A DNA stretch of 64,000 nucleotides. It comes from Multifurca ochricompacta (taxonomy: Eukaryota; Basidiomycota; Agaricomycetes; Russulales; Russulaceae). The stretch lies in assembly GCA_022496185.1 (NCBI GenBank), contig WTXG01000024.1:1-64000 (forward strand), given 5' to 3'. Position numbers and translations under genes: made by a program. Under the pieces are notes generated by a model, which did not search any database, had not been told where the DNA came from, and saw nothing but the letters and a program-made list of their open reading frames with translations. Shown one piece after another: positions 28,885 through 40,614 of the stretch. Position 1 is the stretch's first letter; each line of letters opens with the position of its first letter.

Positions 28885-31396
28885 CTTATTCGCGTTAATC
28901 AACGACGCGATCGAGCACATAGAAAAAGTAGAAACCTACAATATATGCGTAGTGATAGACAGGTAATGAGGCAAAGATGAGTTGTTCTGGAACGGAACGG
29001 GACTGGACTGGATAAGAAAAGAGCTGGAGCGAGGAGAGCTGGGTTACAACGTTACGGTGGGGGGGGTGAGTTTTTGGTGGTTGATAAAGGAAAAGGGAGA
29101 CGAGGATGGTTGGCTGGGAAGAAGAAGCGCGTTCGATTAAAACGGGGGAGTTGGGCACAGGGTTTCTGGGTCCAGGGTTTACACTAGGGTCAAGGGTTTG
29201 CTCTATTAGGAAGTTCTCACGCCTATCCTTCCTGTCTTGGTCTGGATTTTATTTATTTCCGATTATTCCGCCCCGTCCCAGTCAAAGGACGGTAACGGCC
29301 ACAATTGAGAATGAGAGTGAGAGTGAGAATGAGAGTGATCCCTTCTCACTCACCACACCACACGGGCGGTACAAGTACTCTTACTCTACTCTAGAAAGAA
29401 AAAGTGACATTGTTAGTTACCTTGTTGTTTTTCCATTTATGGCATGAACCACATACAGACAGAAAAGTGTAAGTGCTTCTTCCAACTCGGTTTACTTTAC
29501 TTTTGCTTTTCGGTTGATCGGCGAACTTTATCTTTCTTTCTTTCTCTTTTCTGTCGTGTGGTATCCTTTGCTGTGCTGCTCTACCACTCTTCCTCTTCCT
29601 CAATCTAATCTTGTCTTGTCTTGTCTTGCCTTGTCTTACAGCTTGTGCCTCGTGATCCTCCGTCCACGGCGATACCCGCACCACGCATTAAACTTTCACA
29701 TTCACAGGCCTGTCTCACCTCACAACACAACACAACACAACATAACACTGCTCTGTTCTGGTACTTGTAGCCGCACTCTACCCACTGCCCTTATACGTAC
29801 GCTTCACAATTCTCTGTAGATATTAATACGTCTTAACTGTGAGAACGCCGTGCCGCGTGGCCCACCTGCCCTAACTCGTGCTGACGTGATTGAGCAGTTA
29901 TGAACTTCGAGTTGCGTCATATCCACGTACGACCATCAAACGTCATGACCCACGCCGTTTCGTGGTGGCGGTGGAGTACACATTCACCGAATACGTCCGT
30001 GATGAAAACAGACAAACAATGGGCCTACAAGCTCGCAGGCCCGCGGATGGATTGACAATCGTGCTAGCAAGACCCGGGACTGGGTCGAGTATAAAAGACG
30101 TCTTGTTGTCATAGTGCTTAGAATCCGCGGCAGGAACACCACGATACCACCAAGTGACGCAGAACAGACGTCGCCGCGTCGCCACGTTGAACAAAGAACT
30201 GCATCCAAAAGGTCAGCTTGTGTTGACTCACAACACAAATACAATTCTTTGTGCTTCTTCGATACGAGAACATCAAACCGCCTCAATGCAAATGTAAATC
30301 CCAACCCTCCCTCCGTTTCCCAGGCAGTCTGTGAGATCAAACGGCTGCAGTTCGAATAACAACGGCCGGTTGACTATAGTCCGGTGACGTGACAGAATAT
30401 GCCACGACGAATGACACCCCCTGGGAATGTAGCTAGCTTGTGGGATATACTCGTGGCACGAATGAGTGCCACCCATCAGTTAGGCCAGATGTCCGCACAG
30501 AAAGCGCTGGCAAATGAGACCTCTCTTTCTCTCTCCCTCTCCCTCTCTCTCTCTTTCCTCCGACTCGGAGAATCTGTCTGTTTATGAATTCAAATTAATA
30601 TGCACCCCGAAATACAGGACCCTATGAACGCTATGTGTGACATCCTTCCTGCTTAGTTGACCCATCAGAAGTGGGCAAATCCCACGAGTGTCCTAGTACC
30701 GTTCGGACTATTTTAGGTAAACAAAGCAGTCGGACGCTGGTTACTACCCTTTGGCAACAAACAAACAAACCAAACCAAATATCGCGATTCGGAAACAAAT
30801 TTATTTCAAAATTTCAAAATCTTTTGAGGCAGCAACTTGTTTCCGAGACTTTGTTGTAGTGGTGAGCGTGTAAGGAAGGGTAAGGGTGGCTTCGTCAATT
30901 CGTCAAGACAACAGAACATCATCATTTCGATTCGATCCAAGTCGTCGTGGACTGGACCCGCATATACACAATCAGCACTGCTACATAAAACTGAGCCATC
31001 ACGACGACCCTCTTCGGGGGGGGGAGCTCGGCTCGAATGACACTCAAGGCCAAAATGGCACAAGCACACCTGATTCTTGAGATCGATTGCACTTGCACAA
31101 CAACAGAGCCTGTTGCTGCTACTGCTACCGCTACTGCTACTCCTGCTGTAACGAACGGAAAACCATATTCATTCGACGCGGCCATCAAACCTGCTCTATC
31201 TTTTCGTGATCGCCCGAAAACCCATCATACCCGAGGGCCCGCATCTGATCAATATATAAGATCGTGACCCGAACCCCATATCTTTTTTTTTCTTCCTCCT
31301 CGTCCTCGTCAAGTTAGCCTTTTCTCTCCTCTCCTGCCCCCCTTGCTCTTATCCCACCTCCCCCCATCCATCTCTTATCTGAGCTCATATCTCATC
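28885..31396. other. 2.5-kb intergenic region
   Basis: Contains short repeats (GAGAATGAGAGTGAGAGTGA near 29308, CTTGT pentamers near 29610, CACAA near 29720, CT runs near 30518). Open frames lack domains and consistent coding character. The 3' end is the promoter of the DUF6593 gene. Confidence 0.45.
31251..31260 (+). promoter_or_regulatory. TATA box of the DUF6593 gene
   Basis: AATATATAAG lies about 140 bp upstream of the ATG at 31397. It is followed by a pyrimidine-rich tract (31280-31380), as in many fungal core promoters. Confidence 0.5.
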
Positions 31397-32679
31397 ATGT
31401 CAGGTTACGAAAAACAATCCTGGCAAACTGGGTACGCCGCGCCTCAAGGTCAGGGCGGATACCAACAGCAACCTCCGTATCAACCCCAGCAAGGCTGGAA
31501 TCAACAACCACAAGCACAACAGCCTTACCCGCCCCCACAAGGTGGATACCAGGGGGTCTCGTCATATGGAGCACCACAGGGCTACGGTGCTCCGCCGCAA
31601 TATGGAGCGCCACAGCCCCCACAAGGTCAATATGGGATTCCTCCCCCACAGGGTCAATATGGTGCTCCCCCTCCTCCACAGGGTCAATATGGTGCTCCCC
31701 CACCTCCACAGGGTCAATATGGCTCTCTTCCGACAGCGCCCCAGGGCCAATACGGTGCCCCACCACCATCCCAGGGTCAATACGGCACCCCTCCAATTCC
31801 ACAGGGACAATATGGCTCTTCTCTACCTCCTCAGGGTCAGTATGGCACTTCTTCACCGCAGCAGCAGCAGCAACAGCAACAACAACAACAGCAGTGGGGC
31901 GCGCCGAATCAGGGTTACCAAGGAGGTCCTGAGAAGCGACACTCGGTGGTCTTCAAGTTTACGGGCACGAAGGAGACGATCCTGAACTCACAAGTGTTCG
32001 ATCCGTACGGCAAGTCGCCGTTCACGGTCGCTTCGGACAAGAAACACTCGACGGTGCGCTCTTCGGATGGCACCACGCTCGCGATGATCGATTGGGATCA
32101 TTCGAATCCGATCATGCATTACCAGGGCAAGAAGCTCAAGTGTAAGGAATGGATCCCATGGGCAGACTCTAAAGAGTGCGTTAATTGGTTTTTTGGGTTG
32201 CTACTAAAACCTTAATTCACTCCCCTCCCCCGTTTTATTATTATTATTTCGTGCCCGTTGACTGTTTTTTTTTTTTTCGTGCTGTTTTTCAGAGCGCGCA
32301 TCCTCACACATGCCGGCAAAGATTACCATTGGGTGACACGCGACGAGATCGTCTATGTGGGTATCTTTAACTTTCCCCCACGCGCGCTCCCTTCTAAGAC
32401 ACTGACGGCTGACGCTGACATGCCTTTTAACCCGCGCAGCTCGAGCCCGCAGATCGTTCAGGTTATCACATCCTCATTTGGCGAGACCCGACTTCCCAGG
32501 TCGAGGTTGAAGCTTTCCAGGAATGCCTCGTCGTTCCCGGTCTGCTTGAGGCAGCCATCATCGCTATCGTGATCATGCAGAGCGGACACAAGCTCGGAGA
32601 TCATAGTAAAGGATCTGGTAACGGCCAGTTTTTCGTGAACGCCTTCGCGGCCACGCTCGGCTCGAACATAACTTTCTGA
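31397..32679 (+). CDS. DUF6593 protein with N-terminal Gln/Pro/Gly-rich GQYG repeats
   Basis: Three exons (31397-32175, 32293-32356, 32440-32679) give 360 aa with consistent phases. Residues 1-170 are low-complexity, rich in Q, P, G and Y. They contain eight PQGQYG-type repeats and then a poly-Q run near 31859-31895. This resembles the disordered N termini of annexin A7/A11 and prion-like domains. The C-terminal half (from [15 protein letters not shown] to [15 protein letters not shown]) matches the beta-rich fungal DUF6593 domain, related in fold to tubby-like/scramblase C-terminal domains. It contains [16 protein letters not shown] and a hydrophobic helix [14 protein letters not shown]. No signal peptide. 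Function unknown; membrane-lipid association or condensate formation would be guesses. Confidence 0.85.
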
Positions 32680-33854
32680 TATGGAGCAAAAAAAATTAGT
32701 GAGTTAGTATTGCGATGGGCGTAGTAACTATCCCCCCTGAAGTGTGTCAACACCGCGCCTTTTTTTTCTTCTTTTTTCTTCTTTCTTTTTTCCTTTTTTT
32801 TTGTGCGATGTAACTACATATTCGCGGTCGTTCTATCAATCAAAAGACTCGTGATGATGTAAACGAATGAGGCACATGAAATGTTGTTGTTATGCTCATA
32901 TGATTATGGATGATGACCAAAATTTAAACCAATTCTCGTGGCTAAACGATACAGGCGACTCGAGTCCATGCGGTTAAAAATGTAACGCTTTACGTTAAGT
33001 AAAAATTTCTAATACCGCAAGGGCGATTCCCCCTCCCCCTCACCAACATAACTTGACATGTCAAAAGGCAAGACTGTGTTTTTTTTTTTTTTGAGCCCAC
33101 CAGCAGTATTTTTAAAAAGAAACTCGTAAAAAGCTGCTGTGAGATTCAGCCCCGTCCGATTTATTTTTTTTATTTATTTTCGGGGGCTAGGGGGCGCTCC
33201 GGAATGATGAGAACTGAGCCAGAGCCGCTCCCTTCCCCCCGCTCCCCACCCTACCGTTCTTCGGCATCATTCATTGATTCATTGAGTTGAGTTATGCATG
33301 CATGACGTACGAAGTTTGGGTGGTTTTGTTTATTTAGTAGTGATCCAGTGAGTTATTCGGGGCGCAGGGGGGCAAACGGTCCATCCTGTTATATCATATC
33401 CGAGGCGGCTGGTAGGCAGAGGTGAGGTTAGAATTATATATATCCATTTATGGATTAACTGGGTTCACAACCAAATTATAGCCCCCTCTTGTTGCGCTCC
33501 GTTTTACTAGAATTTCGTTTTTGTTGTCGGTCTGCAACCAGAGAATTGCGGCACTATTCAACAAAAAAAAAAAAAAAAAAAGATCACGCAGTTCTGGTAG
33601 TTTAGTTTGTTTGTTTTTTCGTGATGGAATTTTACGGGCCACGTCGTAACGGCACGAAAGTGTAATTACAATTTAACAATGGATTAAATAAATAACTTTG
33701 GACAGATGAACAGAGCAGATAGATGGATGATAGATGAATGTGAGTGAATGGACCTCCTGCTTATAATAACCAGAACGAACTATAACGGTAACAACGCGAT
33801 CCCCCCCCTCCCTGTGGCACGCCTTCCCTCACTCATTTCTCATCTCACCTCCCA
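32680..33854. other. Intergenic region
   Basis: AT-rich, with T runs near 32760-32800 and 33080 and an A run near 33562. No gene is supported. Confidence 0.5.
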
Positions 33855-35756
33855 TCAATAATAATCGGAGCCTGCATCCAGTACGACTTCCCAATCGAGC
33901 ATGCAAAGCAACCTTTCGAACAACTCCAACGCATCCGATTCATCTTTGCTCCCGCGCTCGTATTCAGGAAGGGAGAGTTCGGAGATACAGACCCTCTTCG
34001 ACCTCCAATGGAGTAAAAATAACAAGAGGCTCTCCGACACATCAGAGGTCTTATCATTATCCTTCGCGTCCCTTGCGCCTCCACTTCTCCAAGGGGAAGA
34101 AGAAGGGGAAACGACGCCGGATCGTTGATGTTGTCGTCCCATTAGGAGAGAGAGTACGTGGATCCTTATCTCTAGGTCACTTCTCATGTTCACCGACTGA
34201 GCCAAGACATGTTGAATCCAGCTCTTCAACGTTTTGGTGCACAAATGTCCCTGCGTCACTTGTACTTTCCGCAAATTGGGGAGATGACCACGACCGAGTC
34301 TCGTGCGGGAGGCGATGGTGCCGCACGAGGCGCTGATAAGGAGATCCGAAGCGCCGTCTCCGAAGCGCAACGTCGTGACGTTGGGCAATCCAGAGAATAA
34401 CGTCCTCCAGCAAGGGTGCGGGATCCGACAACGACCCAAAGCGTTGTCTTCTGTGATATATTCCACCGACAAATCCTTTGCGGTCTCCTGACCTAAAGAA
34501 ACGCATAGTTCTTGGAGGTAGTGAAACGTGAATTCGTGCACGGTCGATGAGTGCAAGTGATAGCAACCGAAACTGGTGCAGCGGACTTCCAGGCTGAACC
34601 GGTCATCTAACGGCGGCCACGATGATGGGGACAGTGGTGATTCTACTGGCATCATCCATGCGCGGATACAGGTAGTCTCTCTCTGCCATTTGAAGTGGAA
34701 TCCATGTATGCCTGTTGGGGCAATAGAAGTTATCTCCTTTTTAAGCGACATGACAAAGCGGTTCCATAAGTTGTCTCCGACACAATCTGCGGGAACAGTA
34801 AAGGTGAAATGTCTGTGGGCATCGGTGGATAACAGTAGATAAGTGGAGAGCGCGATAAATAGGTCCAAAGAACATGTTTCTAAGACCAGCAGCGACAGAC
34901 TTTTCAGGCGGACGGGTGTGAATCCACGATCAAGCATGCGAAAATATCTTTGAATGAAGGTGATTTTCAAAGCTTTGAGTTGAGGCATCTGCTGAAGAAC
35001 CACGAACAGTCTGTTAAGAGAGAAATCCATCGATACAGTGAGTTCGGAGATAGATTTAAACACCCATGAGGGGAAGGTGAGATGCAGGCTAGACCAGCAA
35101 TGAAGATGGCGCAATTGGCATACATCTCCTCCAAGAAAAGTCTGGGGAACGATGAGCGTCTCGGATGTGTCATTACGCGAGAGGTTGTGAACGTATCCAT
35201 CCCGAACACGAATTGTCAGGGAGTCAAGGGGTACCGGTCTTTCGAAATCGAAAGATTTCAAGATCCGTATTACGTCAACGCCATTCCCCGATATTTGGAG
35301 TTTCTGCATACGGGGTACGTGAGAGAGGATCTTCTTTATCGTTTGGCCCGGTAACGGTGAAAAAGCCGCAGTGGAGCGTTGCTTTCTTCCCAATTTGACA
35401 CGCTTACGGAAGGATTCCCTATGAACAGGGCCGACGTTGAAGGAAATGTGTAACGGTAGATATGAAGACCTCTTGAGGAACGCGGTGACCCATTGCGGTG
35501 ACAAGTCTGGCGTGATGATTGACCAGAGTTGGAGGAAACCAAGAGCAACTGTCCTCCAGCGCCGACAGACGTAGGTGATGGAGATCCAAGAGGGGGGGCA
35601 TCTTTGACGTCGGTTGGCTAACGTAGGATCTTCCACGCAGAGGAAAAAGATGAGACGAAGGAGTTCCGTAGGAAGCTCGACAGCGGCATTGCCAGAGTTG
35701 GGATGGGAAAGTGGTCTAGTCGCCCTAACTTTGAATAACTGTGTCCTAGTGGTCAT
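33855..35756 (-). CDS. F-box protein
   Basis: Single-exon frame of 633 aa. Residues about 27-80 form an F-box: ELPTELLRLIFFLCVEDP, then SWISITYVCRRWR and ALGFLQLWSIIT. This is the pattern shared by the large F-box families of agaricomycetes. The remainder is leucine-rich in an irregular way, without clear repeats. F-box proteins normally recruit substrates to an SCF ubiquitin ligase through Skp1. These fungal families are highly expanded and rarely assigned a substrate. The gene ends DAGSDYY. No intron is required. Confidence 0.85.
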   Translation of the reverse strand: MTTRTQLFKVRATRPLSHPNSGNAAVELPTELLRLIFFLCVEDPTLANRRQRCPPSWISITYVCRRWRTVALGFLQLWSIITPDLSPQWVTAFLKRSSYLPLHISFNVGPVHRESFRKRVKLGRKQRSTAAFSPLPGQTIKKILSHVPRMQKLQISGNGVDVIRILKSFDFERPVPLDSLTIRVRDGYVHNLSRNDTSETLIVPQTFLGGDVCQLRHLHCWSSLHLTFPSWVFKSISELTVSMDFSLNRLFVVLQQMPQLKALKITFIQRYFRMLDRGFTPVRLKSLSLLVLETCSLDLFIALSTYLLLSTDAHRHFTFTVPADCVGDNLWNRFVMSLKKEITSIAPTGIHGFHFKWQRETTCIRAWMMPVESPLSPSSWPPLDDRFSLEVRCTSFGCYHLHSSTVHEFTFHYLQELCVSLGQETAKDLSVEYITEDNALGRCRIPHPCWRTLFSGLPNVTTLRFGDGASDLLISASCGTIASRTRLGRGHLPNLRKVQVTQGHLCTKTLKSWIQHVLAQSVNMRSDLEIRIHVLSLLMGRQHQRSGVVSPSSSPWRSGGARDAKDNDKTSDVSESLLLFLLHWRSKRVCISELSLPEYERGSKDESDALELFERLLCMLDWEVVLDAGSDYY

Positions 35757-36461
35757 TCTTTGTAAGACTCACAAATCATCAGTCCAGAGTCTACAGTTGA
35801 GCCCCCGAGTCAACCAGTTCATGTTCATCTTCACGTCCCTAAACATTGTCGGTCTCGCTTTCTGCATTCAAATGAGTGTGTCCTAGGGTACCTGGAGCAT
35901 ATGCAACAAGTCGGCATGAATGAGGGAGAAAGGAGATTTGGTTAATACAGAAACACTTACAGCAGTCGCTGAGTAGAATGAGTAGGTAGATGAGGAAAGG
36001 AATAAACGATGCATCCTCATGTCTAACAGCACAGCTAGAGAGCTTGAGGACCTGAGGTACGTATACAACCTCCAGGAAGGGCTACTCTTCCGGCTGTAAC
36101 GGCCCGTGAGTCACGGTTTTACGGGCCGACGAGTGGTTGTCTTGCACTCGCTCATTTATGTATATAGAGAGAGTCAGGGTAGTGCAGATACCACAACCTT
36201 AACTATAATAGTTTTAACTAGTTTGGCTCTAGCCTGGGGTCTTGAGTTCTGGTAATTGTCATATACATAGCTTCTTATCGTACAGGACAGGGCGTCTATC
36301 GTGGTAATAATCGTATTCTGGTCTCTGGGCGCTCTAATGTGGCGACAGATATATATCTCTCATCATCGCCTTGCTGAACTGATTGACTTTCGTCTCCTCC
36401 TCATCTAGTACCACACTCCTCAATAGATCCCTAGGGTTCCAGACGCTCCTCCATTGATTCC
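35757..36461. other. Intergenic region between the divergent F-box and NLR-like genes
   Basis: Likely contains both promoters. No TATA box is clearly placed and no small gene is recognised. Confidence 0.4.
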
Positions 36462-39400
36462 ATGTCTTCACCTCAATTAGCAGAAACTATCTCTTCTTCC
36501 GATGATCTCCAATCGCTCCTCAGCACCGCCTTAACCGAGTATGCACAGAGGACGGGGACAGATCTGATTACCCATCCACTCAAGGCCAAACTAGAAACAC
36601 TTAATTCCACGTCTGCCGTCGTTGACCAACTTCAACATCAAGCACGATCCATCAACGGCTTCCAGAACGAGGATCATAAAGCGGAACTACTGGCACGTAT
36701 GAAGCCAATCGTGGATACATTGATTGTCCTTTCTACTAGTGTGGCTCTGGGAGATGGCACAGGTCTGGTAAGTAAAAAAAGGATTTGCCTTTGGTAAGGC
36801 TATCTTGCAACTAACGCACACTTTTTGACAGCAACTGGAATTTGATCCGGGTAAATTAGCGTTCATCGGCATCGCAATTCTGCTTGACGTATGTACCGTT
36901 CTCTAAGCTTCATTTTTCTTCTATTGATCATCTTTTATGCCTGAATCCCACCAGGCCGCCAAGGATCCTAACACAGACTACGAGGAGCTAATCGAGACAT
37001 GCGAATTCGTTGGATCTGTTTTTGGGCGACTCAAGCTCTATGCCAAGGTCCCGTTTACTGTAGCTGCGACAGAGACCGTCCTGAAGGCGATGATTGAATT
37101 CATTCATATCCTCGGTTTTACCAAAAAACTGGTCAGCGAAGGGGATCTCGGTAGATATAACCCCCCCATCTAGATTTGGGTCAGTTCTTGCTCACGCAAA
37201 TGCAACAGAGGGATGGGCGCAAAATTTCGCAGAAGTGGAGGAAATAGATGATGCGTTTCGCGTACTGGACAGACTCGAGCAGGAGGAGTCTCAGTTGGTA
37301 GTGACGGAGGTCCTGGATGTTGTCTACGGTCTGCTCCGCGGCATGACGGTCGTTATGGCTGGTGAGCAAAAGTCCCCTCGACCAGTTAGTTGCCCGTGCA
37401 TTACCCTTCTTTTTTCTTTGATTAGGCGGCGATGTACCCACAGAATATATCCGATCGGGCATCGGTACTCTCGTTCTTTACCCATATATTATTGGTACAG
37501 CTGATTTGGGATATAGATACAATAAAACAGACGGAAACAGGAGAAAACAAGTTGAACCGTCTGTTTTAGTTCGAAACATCAATCAAGGTTGTTAGCTGAG
37601 GTCATTTTACAGGCGACCAGTTACAAAGCAAGTGCAGGGTCTGGCTTTCGGCATTCGATCCGTCAGTGAACTACAACGCTCGGCGCCAAACTCGCATTCC
37701 CGGAACCAAGGGATGGTTCATCTATGGTAGTACTTTCAGGGAGTGGAAATTCCACGGTTCTCTGTTGTGGATACGTGACAAGGGTAGGACTGTTCGCGAT
37801 ACCTCATATCTCTGCGGTTTCTGATTGCCCTTCTTCTTCACAGCTTCCACAGGCAAGAGCATCACCTGGTACGTAGTACGCCCGTTGAGTTATTGTTGGT
37901 CATGACCCTGATCAATAGCACCGCGGTCGTCGAGGCCTTGAGGCTTCTTCGCATAAATGAACTATCCTTTGTCGCCTATTTCGATTTCGATTACCGAGAA
38001 CCCGCGACGCTAAGTGCCCGTAGCCTGCTCTCATCCCTTTTGGTCCAACTCTGCGCACAGTCCAACTCTTGCTATGACATCCTTTCGAACTTTTACTTAG
38101 CTCACGGTAGCGATATCCGGCCGCCCAGCGTTCCTCTCCTTTCTCAATGCTTGAAGGACATGCTTGCGCGCTTATCCAGGGATCCGGTATACATTACCAT
38201 CGACGGGTTGAACGAATGTCTCTCCTCTGGATCACCGTCCCCGCGTGAGGAAGTTCTGGGGCTTTTGAAGGAGCTTGTCGACTTGCGCTATCAGAATCAC
38301 CGCATATGCATACTCAGCCGTGCCGAACCTGATATTCAAACCATTCTTGAACCATTGACTTCCCACCTCACGTCGCTTCATGCAGAGAAGGGACAAGCAG
38401 AAGACATCTCCGCGTTCGTCAGTTTCGTCATGGAATCACACTCAAATATGTCAAGGTGGTTTGAGGAAGACAAGGTGTACGTCATGAAAGCGCTCTCGCG
38501 AAGGGCCACTGGCGTGTAAGTCGTCATAATAGTGCTGTACCATAAGTTGCCCATATCGGTACTCAGATTCGAGTGGGCTTATCGACAACTGCGAGCACTA
38601 CGCAATTCCCTGAGAAGGCACATCAGACTACATGTCGACACGACACCTCTAGACGTGAATTATGCTTATGAAGAAGTTTTGACCAGGGTTACCGATCAAA
38701 ACTATGAATGTGCCTTTCATATGCTCGAATGTCTCGCTATTGCCGGTCGTCATCTTCGCTTTGCGGAATTTGCGGAGGTCATCACGATGGATTTCAGACC
38801 GGGTCAGCTACCCAAGTTCGAGATATCCTGGCGCGAGGACAAACTCGAACAGGCCGTGTTGTCCATCGGCTCCGACTTGATTAGCATCACCAATTTCAAC
38901 AACGACCGCTACGCCGAACTTGCACTCACCGTGCGAGAATTTCTGACCTCTGATATAATTCTCGCGAGTCAAACGAAAGGTGTTCCTCGATACCAAGTAC
39001 GCATAGGGCCCGCACATATAACTTTAGCGGAGATCTGCCTCTCCATTCTCGTTATCCTCGAAGACGTTGACCTGGAGAAGATCAAGACCTACCCTTTAGC
39101 CAGTTACGCTGCTAAGTATTGGGTTTACCACGCCAAGGCCGGGGGTGGGTCAGAAGCCATAAACGACGGTGCATTGCGAATTTTGGATCAAGAGAAGCCG
39201 TACTTCGCAGCTTGGGTGTGGCTATACGATATAGATGCGCCCTCAAAACCCCCCATGGAGACAGAACGTCCAGGGAAACCCGCAGCGACCCCATTGTATT
39301 ATGCCGTGCGGCACGGCCTTTACCATCTGATAGAACACCTGGTCGTCAAGGATCCACAGAGCGTGAACGCTATAGGTGGCACGCTCGGTACACCTTTGCA

Positions 39401-39674
39401 GGCCGCCGCGGCCGACGGGTCCTTGGAGGGCGTGGAATTGCTTCTTCAACATGGCGCAGATGTCAACGCGCAAGGCGGAAAGTTTGGAGATGCTTTGCGG
39501 GCGGCGGCCTTCCAGGGAAATGTTGATGTCGTGCAAGCGCTCGTCGAGCACGGCGCGGATGTTAATGCCCGAGGCGGTGTTAGCCGTTTTGCGACTGCAT
39601 TGGAGGCGGCCAAAGCGAACGAATCCTCCTCGCTGGAGGTGGTGGATTTATTGACCAAGTACGGCGCGCGATGA
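36462..39674 (+). CDS. Fungal NLR-like STAND protein: Goodbye domain, NACHT, ankyrin repeats
   Basis: Exons include 36462-36767, 36832-36888, 36955-37361, one from 37426, then one from about 37621, then 37844-37868, 37919-38515 and 38567-39674. The N terminus matches the fungal STAND Goodbye domain (LTEYAQRTGTDLITHPL, GKLAFIGIAILLD, AAKDPNTDYEELIE). A linker (GTKGWFIYGSTFREWKF) leads to LLWIRDK, then a 25-nt exon encoding the P-loop STGKS. Walker B is VYITIDGLNECL. The C terminus has about three ankyrin repeats (TPLQAAAADGSLEGVELLLQ and similar). Such proteins are signalling NTPases implicated in heterokaryon incompatibility and innate immunity. The P-loop is degenerate at its first position (DKASTGKS rather than GKxGxGKS). 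A run of seven C at 37161-37167 must be six for the frame to continue. The exon joining 37426 to 37621 is unresolved. Confidence 0.87.
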
Positions 39675-40614
39675 ACGTGGGAAGGGGAGGGGGAGGGGGC
39701 AGGTTGGAAAGAAAAAGAAAAATACTTTGGGGAAGTGGTATGGGCAGGTGGTTTGGACCAAGGTGGTTTTGGTTTTCTGCGCCTAATATGATCTTGGTGT
39801 TGGTGGTGCGAGTGTACAGAATCCGAATATAAGTATAAGCTCGCAACTCGTAGTTGTACTTGTACCAGTATCAGAGTCAGTTCGAATATCAGAAAATTTG
39901 TTGATTGTACTGGAAGAGAGAGAGAGAGCAAACGGGTCCAGCCGCCAGAAGTGGTGACGACCGGAGGTTTCGTGTGTCCGAGCCGTCCTCGCAGCACGGT
40001 GCTTTTCGCTAATAGTAAATCTTCCTGATGATCTGATGATCATTCCGGCAGTTTCAGTTTCTTTTTGCCTGTTGGGGGTATTCTCAAAGCCCTGCTCCGC
40101 TCTCACCATATTCACTTCTGACACTTTATGAGATTTGTGTTGTGATTGAGTCTTGTGCGCGTGGCCATGCTAGGGGCTGGCCCAGCACCAAGTGCGTCAA
40201 TAAGGCGCGCATTTTATCATCAATATCGACAGAAGTTCTCGGCCCCTGCCAGTGCCACAGGCGCTGGTCCGTCCTTTTAACTTTTTTGCTCAAGGACGTG
40301 ATCATCGGCCGTCAGGAAGGGGTCTCCGCGGGTAGGAGCAAGAGAGCCATCTTGAATAGGTATGTGATATCCGATTCGCCGTCCCTGAGTCAAGGTCAAA
40401 AGGTCATTCTTCGCAGCCGTTTAATTTGATCCGAGGTCCTATGAAACTATATAATGGGCGCAAGGGGCCACGTACACAACTAAACCTGTCCCTGGCACAG
40501 ACGAACTGTTGTGTATCGCCCCCCTCAGATCGTATTTCTAGTCCGGCTCTCCTCCGGCAAGACCTGCTCCACCCTGCCTCTTCGTTTGCCGGTTATCCTC
40601 TCCCTTAATATACG
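39675..40614. other. Intergenic region with an old repeat
   Basis: No gene. Around 39890-39985 the sequence resembles 1393-1480 (shared AATATCAGAAAATTT and a CCGGAGGTTTC-like block), so an old repeat copy is present. Confidence 0.4.

Noticed and set aside
39580..40124. Minus-strand frames over the NLR-like 3' end
   Set aside because: They are antisense to ankyrin exons or low-complexity flank; no domain.
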